Shown in pieces: positions 36,133 to 46,015 of a DNA stretch of 64,000 nucleotides (position 1 is its first letter; every line of letters starts with the position of its first letter). The stretch is from Streptomyces poriferorum (GTDB lineage Bacteria; Actinomycetota; Actinomycetes; Streptomycetales; Streptomycetaceae). A model generated the notes under the pieces. That model had not been told where the DNA came from, ran no database searches, and saw nothing but the letters and a program-made list of their open reading frames with translations. Location: the NCBI RefSeq assembly GCF_019399235.1, contig NZ_JAELVH010000006.1:31136-95135 (forward strand). The letters are read 5' to 3'. The translations under genes and the position numbers were made by a program.

Positions 36133-36914
36133 ACCCCGCCCACGGGACCGGTACGACGGCGGTCGAGGAACGTCCCGCCATCCGCACCAGGAGGCTGGTC
36201 CGCCGGTTCGGCGACCGCGACGTCCTCAAGGAGCTCGATCTCACCGTCGCGCCGGGCGAGTTCACCGCACTGCTCGGCCGCAGCGGCTCCGGCAAGTCCA
36301 CCCTGCTGCGGGCCGTCGCCCGCCTCGACCACACCGTCGAGGGCTCCGGCGAACTCACCGTCCCCGACCGGGTCTCGCTCTCGTTCCAGGACTCCCGGCT
36401 GCTGCCCTGGCTCCGGGTGATCGACAACGTCACCCTCGGGCTGCGCGGACCCAAGGCGCGCGAACGTGGCCTCACCGCCCTGGCCGAGGTCGGCCTGGAG
36501 GGCCGTGACCGGTCCTGGCCGCACGAGCTGTCCGGCGGAGAGCAACAGCGCGCCGCACTGGCCCGCGCCCTGGTCCGCGAACCCGAACTCCTCCTGGCCG
36601 ACGAGCCGTTCGGCGCGCTGGACGCGCTGACCCGGATCAAGATGCACGGACTGCTGCGCGAACTCTACGAACGCCACCGCCCCGCGGTGCTGCTGGTCAC
36701 GCACGACGTCGACGAGGCCGTCGAACTCGCCGACCGGGTGCTGGTCCTGGAGGACGGCCGGATCTCCATCGACCTCACGGTCGACCTGCCCACCCCGCGC
36801 TCCCGCCGCGACCCCCGGTTCCAGGAGTACCGCGACACGCTGCTCACCGCCCTCGGTGTCGCGCAGCCCCAGACCCTTTCCGAAGAGAAGGAATCCCATG
36901 TCCCGCACGCCTGA
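36108..36914 (+). CDS. ABC transporter ATP-binding protein, sulfonate type
   Basis: 268 aa. Walker A GRSGSGKST, Q-loop SFQDSRLLPWL, signature LSGGEQQRAALARALV, Walker B LLLADEPFGALD and H-loop VTHDVDEAVEL. The SFQDxRLLPWxxVxDNV segment is typical of SsuB/TauB/NrtD importers. ATG at 36108 with AGGAAGG upstream, inside the end of the permease gene; its 3' end overlaps the monooxygenase gene by 17 bp. It powers import of the substrate handled by the downstream oxygenase. Confidence 0.92.
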   Translation: MATHSGGLNPAHGTGTTAVEERPAIRTRRLVRRFGDRDVLKELDLTVAPGEFTALLGRSGSGKSTLLRAVARLDHTVEGSGELTVPDRVSLSFQDSRLLPWLRVIDNVTLGLRGPKARERGLTALAEVGLEGRDRSWPHELSGGEQQRAALARALVREPELLLADEPFGALDALTRIKMHGLLRELYERHRPAVLLVTHDVDEAVELADRVLVLEDGRISIDLTVDLPTPRSRRDPRFQEYRDTLLTALGVAQPQTLSEEKESHVPHA

Positions 36915-38283
36915 CCGCAAGCAGTTGCACCTCAACGCGTTCCTCATGTCCACCGGTCATCACGAGGCGTCCTGGCGGCTTCCCGAGAGCCCGGCCGAGG
37001 CCAACTCGGACATCGAGCACTACAAGAACCTCGCCCGGATCGCCGAACGCGGCAGGCTGGACTCGCTGTTCCTCGCCGACAGCCCCGTCCTGATGGGCGA
37101 TCCCGGCCGGCGGCCCGCCGCCAAGCTGGAGCCCACCGTCCTGCTCACCGCGCTGGCCGGCGCCACCCGCCACATCGGGCTCATCGCCACCGCTTCGACG
37201 AGCTACAACGAGCCGTACAACCTGGCCCGCCGGTTCGCCTCGCTGGACCATGTCTCCGGCGGCCGGGCCGGCTGGAACATCGTCACCACCGCGGGCGCCG
37301 ACGCGGCCCGCAACTTCGGTCTGGACGACACCCCGCTGCACCACGACCGCTACCGGCGGGCCGGCGAGTTCGTCGAGGTCTCCACCAAGCTCTGGGACAG
37401 CTGGGCCGACGACGCCGTGATCGCCGACAAGGAGCGAGGCGTCCACGCCCTGGCCGAACGGGTACGGAAGATCGAGCACAGCGGGGAGTTCTTCCGCGTC
37501 GACGGCCCGCTCAACGTACAACGGCCGCCTCAGGGGTATCCGTTGCTCGTACAGGCCGGGTCCAGCGAGGACGGCAAGGACTTCGCGGCCCGGTACGCGG
37601 AGGCGGTGTTCACCGCCCAGCAGACCCTGGAGGAAGGCATCGCCTTCTACAAGGACGTCAAGCAGCGCGCCGAGGCCATCGGCCGCAACCCCGACGGCAT
37701 CAAGATCCTGCCCGGCATCGTGCCCGTCATCGGCGACACCGAGGCAGAGGCACTGGCGCTCGACGCCGAGCTGGAGAACCTCATCGTCCCCGAGTACGCC
37801 AAGCGGCAGCTCGCCCGGACGCTGAGGATCGCCCCGGACGACCTGGACCTGGACGCGGAACTCCCCGAGGACATCCCCACCGAGGACGAGATCGAGGGCG
37901 CCAAGAGCCGCTACACCCTCATCGTGGAACTGGCCAGGCGAGACAAATTGACTGTGCGTCAGTTGATTGGCAGGCTCGGTGGCGGCCGCGGTCACCGCAC
38001 CTTCGCCGGCACCGCCGAGCAGGTCGCCGACACCATCGAGCAGTGGTACGACAGCGGGGCCGCCGACGGCTTCAACATCATGCCCGCCGTCCTCCCCTCC
38101 GGCCTGGAGGTCTTCGTCGACCGGGTCGTCCCGATCCTCCAGGAACGCGGCCTCTTCCGTACCGAGTACACCGCGAGCACCCTGCGCGGACACTACGGAC
38201 TGCCGCGGCCCGCCAACCGGCTCTTCGAGACCGTCGACCGCAGCGAGGGCCACTTCGGCATCGGTCTGGCGGAAGCCCGGTGA
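36898..38283 (+). CDS. LLM flavin-dependent monooxygenase, NtaA/SnaA/DszA-type
   Basis: 461 aa luciferase-like monooxygenase. The length and motifs KQLHLNAFLMSTGHHEASWR, FLADSP, SGGRAGWNIVT, NFG and VQAGSSEDGKDFAARYAEAVF mark the NtaA/DszA/DmoA branch rather than the ~380-aa SsuD branch. With FMNH2 from the flavin reductase it should oxidatively cleave an organosulfur (sulfone, dialkyl sulfide, sulfonate) or aminopolycarboxylate substrate; the cysteine leader favours sulfur. ATG at 36898 with AAGGA; GTGA overlap with the exporter gene. Confidence 0.88.
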   Translation: MSRTPDRKQLHLNAFLMSTGHHEASWRLPESPAEANSDIEHYKNLARIAERGRLDSLFLADSPVLMGDPGRRPAAKLEPTVLLTALAGATRHIGLIATASTSYNEPYNLARRFASLDHVSGGRAGWNIVTTAGADAARNFGLDDTPLHHDRYRRAGEFVEVSTKLWDSWADDAVIADKERGVHALAERVRKIEHSGEFFRVDGPLNVQRPPQGYPLLVQAGSSEDGKDFAARYAEAVFTAQQTLEEGIAFYKDVKQRAEAIGRNPDGIKILPGIVPVIGDTEAEALALDAELENLIVPEYAKRQLARTLRIAPDDLDLDAELPEDIPTEDEIEGAKSRYTLIVELARRDKLTVRQLIGRLGGGRGHRTFAGTAEQVADTIEQWYDSGAADGFNIMPAVLPSGLEVFVDRVVPILQERGLFRTEYTASTLRGHYGLPRPANRLFETVDRSEGHFGIGLAEAR

Positions 38284-41200
38284 CGGACTGTCCGGACCCG
38301 GAAACCGGTACGCCCCGGCAGCCGCCGCCCGGCTGGGCGCGGCGGCTGCTGGGCTACTGCCTGCGGCACCGCACGGACCTGCTCCTCGCCTTCGGTGCCG
38401 CAGTGGTCGCCGCCGTCGCCACCGCCACCCTGCCGCTCGTGCTGCGGCACGTGGTGGACGGGGTGGCGGCCGGCACCACCGCCTCGCTCGCCCCCTGGAC
38501 GATCCTGCTCGCCGCGCTCGGAGCCGTCCGCTTCGGTGCGAGCTTCACCCGCCGCTACCGCTCGGGCCGGCTCTCCCTCGGGGTGCAGTACGACCTGCGC
38601 AACGACGCGTTCGCCGCGCTGCTCCGGCTCGGCGGCGCCCAGCAGGACGATCTGCGCACCGGTCAGGTGGTCAGCCGGTCCATCTCCGACATCACCCTCA
38701 TCCAGACCCTGCTGCAGTTCCTGCCCAACCTCACCGGCAACGCGCTGATGTTCCTGTTCTCGCTGGTCTTCATGACGGTCCTGTCCCCGCTGCTGACCGT
38801 CGTCGCCGTGGTCGTCGGCCCGCTGCTCTGGCTCATCGCCCTGCGCAGCCGCCGCGACCTCTTCCCCGCCAACTGGCACGCCCAGCAGGAGGCCGCGGAA
38901 GTCGCCTCCACCGTCGAGGCGACCGTGACCGGCGTCCGCGTGGTCAAGGGCTTCGGCCAGGAGCAGCGGGAGCTGGCCGGACTCGAACAGCGCGCCCGCC
39001 ACCTCTTCGCCTCCCGGCTGCGCGTCGTCCGCTTCACCAGCCGCTACAACCCGGCGCTCCAGGCGGTCCCCGCACTCGGCCAGGTCGCCGTCCTCGCCCT
39101 CGGCGGCTGGATGGCCCTGCACGGCCGGATCTCGCTCGGCACCTTCCTCGCGTTCACCACCTACCTGGGCTCCTTCGTCACCCCCGTCCGCCAGGTGGCG
39201 ACCCTGCTCACCGTCTGGCAGCAGGCGAGGGCCGGTACGGAACGGGTGCTGGAGGTGGTCGACGAGGCACCGCTCATCACCGACGCCCCCCACGCCCGGC
39301 AATTGCCGGACGAACCCCCGGCCATCGGCTGGCACGACGTCACCTTCGGGTACGGCGACGGCGCTCCGCTCCTGGACGGCTTCACCCTGGACATCCGCCC
39401 CGGCGAGACCCTCGCTCTGATCGGCCCGGCCGGCTCCGGCAAGTCCACTGCGGCAGCCCTGCTGCCGCGCTTCTACGACGTACCGTCCGGGTCGGTACGG
39501 GTGGGCGGCCACGAGGTCCGCGATCTCGAACTCACCTCTCTCCGCTCCCGGATCGGCTACGTCTTCGAGGAGAGCCTGCTGCTCTCCGACACCGTGCGCG
39601 CCAACATCGCCTACGGGGTGCCGGACGCCACCGACGCACAGATTCGCGCGGCGGCCCGGATCGCGTGCGCCGACGAGTTCATCGAACGGCTTCCCCGCGG
39701 GTACGACACCGTCGTCGGCGAACAGGGACTCACCCTCTCCGGCGGCCAGCGCCAGCGCATGGCCCTGGCCCGCGCCCTGATCGGCGACCCGGCCGTCCTC
39801 GTCCTGGACGACGCGACCTCGGCCATCGACGCCCGGGTGGAGGCGGAGATCCACCACCGGCTGCGCCAGGACGACCGGCGCCGCACCACGCTGATCGTCG
39901 CGCACCGAAGATCGACGCTGGACCTCGCCGACCGGGTCGCGATCCTCGACGGCGGCCGCATCACGGACACCGGGACACCGGAGGAACTCCTGGCCGGATC
40001 CGCCCTGTTCCGTGAACTCCTCTCGACGGACGACAGCCTCGACGCCACCACGGCTCCGGATCCGGGCACAGCTTCCGGATGCCCCACCCCGCACCTCTGG
40101 CTGCGCCCGGAAGGGAGCGACGACGAACAGCCGGAGGGGACCGCGGTGCGGGCCGCCCAGGCGCTCGCCGAGGCCGCGGCCACCTCGGGCCCGGGACGCG
40201 CCGGCCCCGGCGGCGGGGTGCTCGGCTCGGCGCCGCCGAGCCCCGAACTCATCGCCGGACTGGCCGGAATGCCCCTGCCCGCCGCCGATCCCCGGGTGCC
40301 CACCGACCAGGCCGTCGCCGCCGAGGCGGACTTCGGCCTCCGCGCCCTGCTGCGGCCCTTCCGGCTGCCACTCCTCCTCGGACTGCTGCTCGTCGCGCTC
40401 GACGCCGGCGCCCAGATCGCTGTGCCGGTCCTCGTCCGCCACGGAGTCGACCGGGGGGTGGCCCATCAGGCCGGGCCGGTCCTGCTCGCCGCGGCAGCGG
40501 CCGCGGGCCTGGTGGTCGCCGCGAACTGGCTGATCGGGGTGGCCCAGGTGCGCACCACCGGACGTACCGGCGAACGCCTCCTCTACACCCTGCGCGTGAA
40601 GACGTTCGCCCAGCTCCAGCGGCTCGGCCTCGACTACTACGAGCGCGAACTCGGCGGCCGGATCATGACCCGGATGACCACCGACGTCGACGCGCTGTCG
40701 AACTTCCTCCAGACCGGTCTGATCACCGCCGTGGTCAGTCTGCTGACGGTCGTCGGGGTCCTGGTCACCCTGCTGGTGATCGACGCGCAACTGGCCCTCG
40801 TGCTGCTCGCCGTACTGCCGCTGCTGATCCTGGCCACCGCGGTCTTCCGCCACTACTCCGTCCCCGCCTACCGTGAGGCCCGGGAACGGATCAGCGCCGT
40901 CAACGCCTGCCTCCAGGAGAACGTCACCGCGATCCTGGTCACCCAGGCCTTCCGCCGCGAAGGCCGCAACGCCGCCGACTTCGCCGAACTCGCCCGTTCC
41001 TTCCGGGACTCCCGGCTGCGCGCCCAGCGCTACATGGGTACGTTCTTCCCGTTCGTCGAGTTCCTCGGCACGCTCTCCTCGGCCGCCGTGCTCATGGTCG
41101 GTGCCGGACAGGTCCGATCGGGCGAGCTGAGCGCTGGGACGCTCATCGCGTTCCTCCTCTACGTCGAGCTGTTCTTCTCACCGATCCAGCAGCTCTCCCA

Positions 41201-42107
41201 GGTCTTCGACGGCTACCAGCAGGCCGTCATCGGCCTCGGCCGGCTCCGCGGCCTGATGCGCACCCCCACGGGCACCCCGCCCGCGAAGAACGCCCGGCCG
41301 GTGCCCGCGCTTCGAGGCGAGGTCGAGTTCGACTCGGTCTCCTTCGGGTACGCGGGCGGCGGTGGCCAGGAGGTCCTGCACGGCGTCTCCCTGCGCATCG
41401 CGCCGGGCGAGACCGTCGCGCTGGTCGGGGCGACCGGGGCGGGGAAGTCCACCGTCGTGAAGCTCCTCGCCCGCTTCTACGACCCGTCCGCCGGGGCGGT
41501 GCGGGTGGACGGGCACGATCTGCGCGACCTCGACCTGCCCGGCTTCCGCCGCCGGCTGGGCGTCGTCCCCCAGGAGGCCCATCTGTTCAGCGGCACGGTC
41601 CGCGACGCCATCGCCTACGGACGCCCCGACGCCACCGACACCGAGGTGGAACTGGCGGCCCGCGCGGTCGGGGCGCACGAGATGATCGCCGGACTGAGGC
41701 TCGGCTACCTCCAGCCGGTGGGGGAGCGGGGCCGCAACCTCTCCGCCGGGCAGCGCCAGCTCCTCGCCCTGGCCCGGGCCGAACTCGTCGACCCGGACGT
41801 CCTGCTGCTCGACGAGGCGACCGCCTCGCTGGACCTGGCCACCGAACGCAGGGTGGCCGCGGCGACGGAGGTGCTGGCCCGTCGCCGTACCACCGTCGTC
41901 GTCGCTCACCGGCTCACCACGGCGGTCCGCGCCGACCGGGTGGTGGTGCTCGACGCGGGAACCGTCGTCGAGACCGGCACCCACACCGAACTGCTCGCCG
42001 CCCACGGTCCGTACCGGCGGCTGTGGGACGCCTTCCGGGAGACCGGCCACGCAGCGCCGGTCGACCACCGACACGCAAATGAACTGGTCAAGGAGAACGC
42101 AGGATGA
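38280..42107 (+). CDS. Fused double ABC exporter (TMD-NBD-TMD-NBD)
   Basis: 1275 aa: two complete MDR-type half exporters in one chain. TMD1 ~20-310; NBD1 with Walker A GPAGSGKST (~382), signature LSGGQRQR (~485) and Walker B VLVLDDATSAID (~506), where the catalytic Glu is Asp. A ~60-aa linker. TMD2 ~690-980; NBD2 with GATGAGKST (~1050), LSAGQRQL (~1154) and LLLDEATASLD (~1174) with the Glu present. One degenerate and one consensus site is typical of heterodimeric exporters; here they are fused. It starts at GTG 38280 overlapping the monooxygenase stop. An exporter in a sulfur-scavenging operon is unexpected; it may remove a by-product. Confidence 0.92.
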   Translation: MTDCPDPETGTPRQPPPGWARRLLGYCLRHRTDLLLAFGAAVVAAVATATLPLVLRHVVDGVAAGTTASLAPWTILLAALGAVRFGASFTRRYRSGRLSLGVQYDLRNDAFAALLRLGGAQQDDLRTGQVVSRSISDITLIQTLLQFLPNLTGNALMFLFSLVFMTVLSPLLTVVAVVVGPLLWLIALRSRRDLFPANWHAQQEAAEVASTVEATVTGVRVVKGFGQEQRELAGLEQRARHLFASRLRVVRFTSRYNPALQAVPALGQVAVLALGGWMALHGRISLGTFLAFTTYLGSFVTPVRQVATLLTVWQQARAGTERVLEVVDEAPLITDAPHARQLPDEPPAIGWHDVTFGYGDGAPLLDGFTLDIRPGETLALIGPAGSGKSTAAALLPRFYDVPSGSVRVGGHEVRDLELTSLRSRIGYVFEESLLLSDTVRANIAYGVPDATDAQIRAAARIACADEFIERLPRGYDTVVGEQGLTLSGGQRQRMALARALIGDPAVLVLDDATSAIDARVEAEIHHRLRQDDRRRTTLIVAHRRSTLDLADRVAILDGGRITDTGTPEELLAGSALFRELLSTDDSLDATTAPDPGTASGCPTPHLWLRPEGSDDEQPEGTAVRAAQALAEAAATSGPGRAGPGGGVLGSAPPSPELIAGLAGMPLPAADPRVPTDQAVAAEADFGLRALLRPFRLPLLLGLLLVALDAGAQIAVPVLVRHGVDRGVAHQAGPVLLAAAAAAGLVVAANWLIGVAQVRTTGRTGERLLYTLRVKTFAQLQRLGLDYYERELGGRIMTRMTTDVDALSNFLQTGLITAVVSLLTVVGVLVTLLVIDAQLALVLLAVLPLLILATAVFRHYSVPAYREARERISAVNACLQENVTAILVTQAFRREGRNAADFAELARSFRDSRLRAQRYMGTFFPFVEFLGTLSSAAVLMVGAGQVRSGELSAGTLIAFLLYVELFFSPIQQLSQVFDGYQQAVIGLGRLRGLMRTPTGTPPAKNARPVPALRGEVEFDSVSFGYAGGGGQEVLHGVSLRIAPGETVALVGATGAGKSTVVKLLARFYDPSAGAVRVDGHDLRDLDLPGFRRRLGVVPQEAHLFSGTVRDAIAYGRPDATDTEVELAARAVGAHEMIAGLRLGYLQPVGERGRNLSAGQRQLLALARAELVDPDVLLLDEATASLDLATERRVAAATEVLARRRTTVVVAHRLTTAVRADRVVVLDAGTVVETGTHTELLAAHGPYRRLWDAFRETGHAAPVDHRHANELVKENAG

Positions 42108-43147
42108 CGGAGTACCGCGATTTCGGCCGCACGGGCGTCAAGGTCAGCCCGCTGTGTCTGGGCACCATGATGTTCGGAGCCCGGGGCAACCCGGACCACG
42201 ACGACAGCATCCGGATCATCCACCACGCCCTGGACTCCGGCATCAACTTCGTCGACACCGCCGACGTCTACTCCGCCGGTGAGTCGGAGACCATCGTCGG
42301 CAAGGCCCTGGCGGGTGGGCGCCGTGACAACGTCGTGCTCGCCACCAAGTTCCACGGCAGTCTCGGAGCCGACCCCAACCAGCAGGGCAACTCCCGCCGT
42401 TGGATCATCCGGGAGGTGGAGAACAGCCTGCGCCGGCTCGGCACCGACTGGATCGACCTCTACCAGGTGCACCGCCCGGAGCCGGGCACCGACTTCGACG
42501 AGACGCTCGGCGCGCTCTCCGACCTGGTCCACCAGGGGAAGATCCGCTACATCGGTACGTCGACCTTCGAACCGTCCGCCATCGTGGAGGGTCAGTGGAT
42601 CGCGGAACGCCGCGGCCGTGAACGCGTCGTCGCCGAGCAGCCGCCGTACTCGATCCTCGCCCGCGGCATCGAGCGCGAGGTACTGCCCACGGCCCGGCGG
42701 TACGGACTCGCGGTCCTCTCCTGGAGCCCGCTGGCCGGCGGCTGGCTCTCCGGCCGCTACCGCAAGGGCGCCGACCAGCCCGCATCGAGCCGCGCCGAGC
42801 GGCAGGCCGAGCGGTTCGACATCGCGTCGTCCGAGAACACCGCCAAGCTCGACGCAGCCGAAGCGCTCGCCCAGCTGGCCGAGGAGGCCGGGCTGACCCT
42901 CGTCCAGCTGGCCCTGGCCTTCGTGCTGGAGCACCCGGCGGTCACCTCCGCGATCATCGGCCCGCGGACGCTGGAACAGCTGACGAGTCAGCTCGGCGCG
43001 GACCGGGTGCGGCTGAGCCAGGACGTCCTCGACCGGATCGACAAGATCGTCCCGCCGGGAACCAACCTCTCGTCCCGTGACGCCGGTTACCACCCGGCGG
43101 AGCTCACCGACCCGGCGCTGCGCCGCCGTTCGCGCCCGGTCGGGTAG
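42104..43147 (+). CDS. Aldo/keto reductase
   Basis: 347 aa TIM-barrel NADPH-dependent oxidoreductase. The catalytic tetrad is visible: Asp and Tyr in FVDTADVYSAGESE, Lys in LATKFHG and His in LYQVHRPE; the C-terminal IIGPRTLEQL is the cofactor-binding end. It resembles the YhdN/AKR11 type. ATG at 42104 overlaps the exporter stop by 4 bp, so it is the last gene of the operon and may reduce the aldehyde released by desulfonation (inference). Only one base separates its stop from the convergent SnoaL-like gene. Confidence 0.92.
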   Translation: MTEYRDFGRTGVKVSPLCLGTMMFGARGNPDHDDSIRIIHHALDSGINFVDTADVYSAGESETIVGKALAGGRRDNVVLATKFHGSLGADPNQQGNSRRWIIREVENSLRRLGTDWIDLYQVHRPEPGTDFDETLGALSDLVHQGKIRYIGTSTFEPSAIVEGQWIAERRGRERVVAEQPPYSILARGIEREVLPTARRYGLAVLSWSPLAGGWLSGRYRKGADQPASSRAERQAERFDIASSENTAKLDAAEALAQLAEEAGLTLVQLALAFVLEHPAVTSAIIGPRTLEQLTSQLGADRVRLSQDVLDRIDKIVPPGTNLSSRDAGYHPAELTDPALRRRSRPVG

Positions 43148-43148
43148 C

Positions 43149-43517
43149 TCAGGACACCGGCACGCGGTCCAGGAAGCCGCTGACCGAGCTGATCCGCCCG
43201 TCGTCGGCCAGAGTGATCACGTCCGAACCGGCGACGGGCGCCGAGCCGTCGGCCGCGGCGACCAGTTCCCAGCTGAAGCGGGCGAGGGAGTGGTGCCCGT
43301 CCACCGCCCCGGCCGGCCGGAAGGAGAACCCGGGGAACTGCTTCTGGGCGCCGCTGATGGCGGCGGCCAGGGCCTCGTGCCCCCGCACGTCGGCCAGCGG
43401 ATCGGTGTACGTGGCGTCCTCGGTGAACGCCGCCGCGACGGCCTTCTCCAGTTCCTCGGCGGTGGCGGCGTTCCAGGCGGCGAAGTAGCGCTGGACGGCC
43501 TCGTCGTATGCGGTCAT
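43149..43517 (-). CDS. SnoaL-like/NTF2-like domain protein
   Basis: 122 aa cone-shaped alpha+beta fold (MTAYDEAVQRYFAAWNA, AFTEDATYTDPLADVRGHEAL, FSFRPAGAVDGHHSLARFSWEL). Such small proteins may be isomerases, hydrolases or ligand-binding proteins; no specific active site is assignable. ATG at 43517. Stand-alone, end to end with the aldo/keto reductase gene. Confidence 0.8.
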   Translation of the reverse strand: MTAYDEAVQRYFAAWNAATAEELEKAVAAAFTEDATYTDPLADVRGHEALAAAISGAQKQFPGFSFRPAGAVDGHHSLARFSWELVAAADGSAPVAGSDVITLADDGRISSVSGFLDRVPVS

Positions 43518-43637
43518 CGTGCGGTCCTCTCCCTCGGCTCCGGCCGCTGGGCCGGGAGCGCTGTGCTGGTGAGGAACACGATGTCGGACGGGGCGCGGAG
43601 CGTCGATTACCTCCGGGGTAAGGGCGGTGGGCGTGGC

Positions 43638-44090
43638 CTACGGCTGCGCGTCCGGAATGACGTGCATGGCCGCCTCCTCGGCGGACGCCGCCGCCCCGTC
43701 GATCCCGACGTCCTCGCCGGCCATGCTGTCCGGCTCGTTCAGGTCCAGCTCGCGGGTGAGCCGTCCCGCGCGCACGTCCCCGACCTCCGCGTCCCGTGGC
43801 TCGCCGTCCCCGTCGGACAGGTCGCCGTCGTCGTCCCCGGGCGGACCGGCGGTCTCGGGCAGCTCCCGGGCCAGCCGGCCCTCCAGCGTCTCCCCGCTGA
43901 GCTGCTCGGACCCGGTGGTGCCCCGGTCCTCCACGGCCCATGGCCGCTCGGGAGGCGAGTAGCCCTCGTCCAGGACGTCGGTGAGCTGCCGGTTGTCGAG
44001 GGTGTCCGCCGCGTCCAGCTGCTCGACGGGGTCGGAGGCCTCCGGTTGCTGGGGCTGGTACACATCGTCGCCCCGGTCGGCACCGTCCAT
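43638..44090 (-). CDS. Acidic hydrophilic protein, DUF5709-like
   Basis: 150 aa, very rich in Asp, Glu, Gly and Pro, with no membrane or signal sequence. The segment LTDVLDEGYSPPERPWAVEDRGTT resembles the DUF5709 family, restricted to actinobacteria and of unknown function (recalled). It is probably intrinsically disordered. ATG at 44090 with AAGGGA upstream. Monocistronic. Confidence 0.75.
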   Translation of the reverse strand: MDGADRGDDVYQPQQPEASDPVEQLDAADTLDNRQLTDVLDEGYSPPERPWAVEDRGTTGSEQLSGETLEGRLARELPETAGPPGDDDGDLSDGDGEPRDAEVGDVRAGRLTRELDLNEPDSMAGEDVGIDGAAASAEEAAMHVIPDAQP

Positions 44091-44366
44091 GACGTTTCCC
44101 TTCCCGGTGTCGGGGATCCCGGGCCATGCCTGCCGTACGACGCGGGAGCAATGGGCGGTATCGGCCCGATTGCCTTGAACTTCCCATACCCCTTCAGGAT
44201 AGGCAGCCGGGGCCGGGGCTCGCACCGTGCGGTCGTGCACGGGCGGGGACGGCCGGTGTGCGAGACCATGGAAGGTGCAGGCCGGACGGATGGGTGCCGC
44301 GCGAGGCGAAGCCCGTCGGAGGCCCGGTCCGCAGAGCCCGCCGAAGGCCGTCGTGGAGGGGCCGTC

Positions 44367-44597
44367 ATGGATTACCCGGAGACCTATCAGCTCGTGTTCC
44401 AGTCGTCCGCCGTGGAGGACGACACGGTGACCGTCCGGCGGACCTCCCGGTCCGGGGCGGGCGGATACCCGGTCTACGAGGACGAGACCGGGATCGTCCG
44501 CGCGGAGATCAGCGAGCGCGGAGAGGTGCGCATGCTCGCCAGCGGCGGGCACCAGCTCCTCGGGACACCGCTGGTCGCGCCGGGGCCGACCGCCTGA
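44367..44597 (+). CDS. Small conserved Streptomyces protein, DUF6296-like
   Basis: 76 aa (MDYPETYQLVFQSSAVEDDT, GYPVYEDETGIVRAEISERGEVRMLASGGHQ). The compact beta-rich pattern and size recall the DUF6296 family; function unknown. ATG at 44367 with a strong GGAGGGG. It stands alone in a 0.5-kb interval before the CoA transferase gene; the preceding 44091-44366 holds no gene or clear motif. Confidence 0.65.
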   Translation: MDYPETYQLVFQSSAVEDDTVTVRRTSRSGAGGYPVYEDETGIVRAEISERGEVRMLASGGHQLLGTPLVAPGPTA

Positions 44598-44648
44598 GCC
44601 GGCCGGGCCGCACCCCCGGGGCGGCCACCGCCCCGGGATCATGTGCGC

Positions 44649-45914
44649 ATGACCGAACCGCATCCGCTTCCGCTCGCGGGCATCACCGTCGTCAGCCTGG
44701 AACAGGCCGTCGCGGCGCCCTTCGCCACCCGTCAGCTGGCCGACCTCGGCGCGCGCGTCATCAAGGTCGAGCGCCCCGGCGGCGGTGACTTCGCCCGCCG
44801 CTACGACACCACCGTGCACGGTCAGGCCAGCTACTTCGTCTGGCTCAACCGCTCCAAGGAGTCCCTGATCCTGGACCTCAAGGCGCCCGAGGGGCGCGAG
44901 ATCCTCGATGAACTCATCGCCACAGCAGATGTGTTCGTACAGAACCTCGCCCCCGGTGCGGCCGACCGGATGGGCCTCGGCGCCGCCGCCCTCCAGGCCC
45001 GGCACCCCTCCCTCATCACCTGCACGGTCAGCGGCTACGGCACGAGTGGTTCGTGGTCGGGGCGCAAGGCGTACGACCTCCTGGTGCAGTGCCAGACCGG
45101 ACTGCTGTCCATCACCGGCTCGCCCGACGAACCCGCGCGCTCGGGCATCTCCGTGGCGGACATCGCCGGCGGCATGTACGCGTACAGCGGCATCCTGTCC
45201 GCCCTCTTCACCCGGGCCACCACCGGCCGCGCCCCGGCCGTCGAGGTCTCCCTCTTCGACGCGCTCGCCGAGTGGATGAGCCAGCCCGCCTACTACACGC
45301 GCTACGGCGGTGCCCAGCCGCCGCGGATCGGCGCACAGCACGCCACGATCGCGCCCTACGGGCCGTTCACCGCCGCCGACGGCAAGGACGTGATGCTCTC
45401 CATCCAGAACGAGCGGGAGTGGGACGCCCTGTGCGTCACCGTCCTCGGTCTGCCCGGGCTCGTCGACGACCCCCGGTTCCGCACCGGCCCTGACCGGGTC
45501 GCCCACCGCGAGGAGCTCAACGCGATCGTCGCCGCACGGTTCACGGACCTCGGCAGCGAGGAGGCGGGGGAGCTCCTGGACCGGGCGGCGATCGCCAACG
45601 CCGGCGTGAACTCCGTCGCGGAGTTCCTCGACCACCCCGCGCTCATCGAGCGCGACCGCTGGCGTGAGGTCTCCGTGCCCGGTGCCCCCGGCCCCGTACA
45701 GGCACTCCTGCCGCCGGTGGACCTGGGCGGGGTCGCCCCGAGGATGGATCCGGTGCCGGCGGCGGGCCGGCACACCGGGCGGATCCTCGCCGGTCTGGGC
45801 CGTAGCGCCGCCGACATCGAGCGGCTGTGCGCACGCGGCGTCGTGGAGACCGATGACCCTTATCACGGAGCCGCGCCCGACGACATCATGCCGACGCAGG
45901 ACAATTCCTCCTGA
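44649..45914 (+). CDS. CaiB/BaiF (class III) CoA transferase
   Basis: 421 aa. N-terminal LAGITVVSLEQAVAAPFATRQLADLGARVIKVERP..GDFARRYD, SLILDLKAPEGREIL, YDLLVQCQTGLLSITGSPDEP, and catalytic-region Asp in ISVADIAGGMYAYSGI. Class III enzymes move CoA between carboxylic acids through an aspartyl-CoA intermediate. The ATG at 44649 is chosen; a GTG two codons upstream is in frame. Single gene; substrate (perhaps a hydroxy- or branched-chain acid) not identifiable. Confidence 0.9.
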   Translation: MTEPHPLPLAGITVVSLEQAVAAPFATRQLADLGARVIKVERPGGGDFARRYDTTVHGQASYFVWLNRSKESLILDLKAPEGREILDELIATADVFVQNLAPGAADRMGLGAAALQARHPSLITCTVSGYGTSGSWSGRKAYDLLVQCQTGLLSITGSPDEPARSGISVADIAGGMYAYSGILSALFTRATTGRAPAVEVSLFDALAEWMSQPAYYTRYGGAQPPRIGAQHATIAPYGPFTAADGKDVMLSIQNEREWDALCVTVLGLPGLVDDPRFRTGPDRVAHREELNAIVAARFTDLGSEEAGELLDRAAIANAGVNSVAEFLDHPALIERDRWREVSVPGAPGPVQALLPPVDLGGVAPRMDPVPAAGRHTGRILAGLGRSAADIERLCARGVVETDDPYHGAAPDDIMPTQDNSS

Positions 45915-46015
45915 GCCGTCCAACACTTGGTCGAAATTTTGCCCCTGATGGGATGCATCCGGAGGACACCAGGCACACTCGACCTGTAGGAATCTCGCCA
46001 CGAAGAGGATCACGC

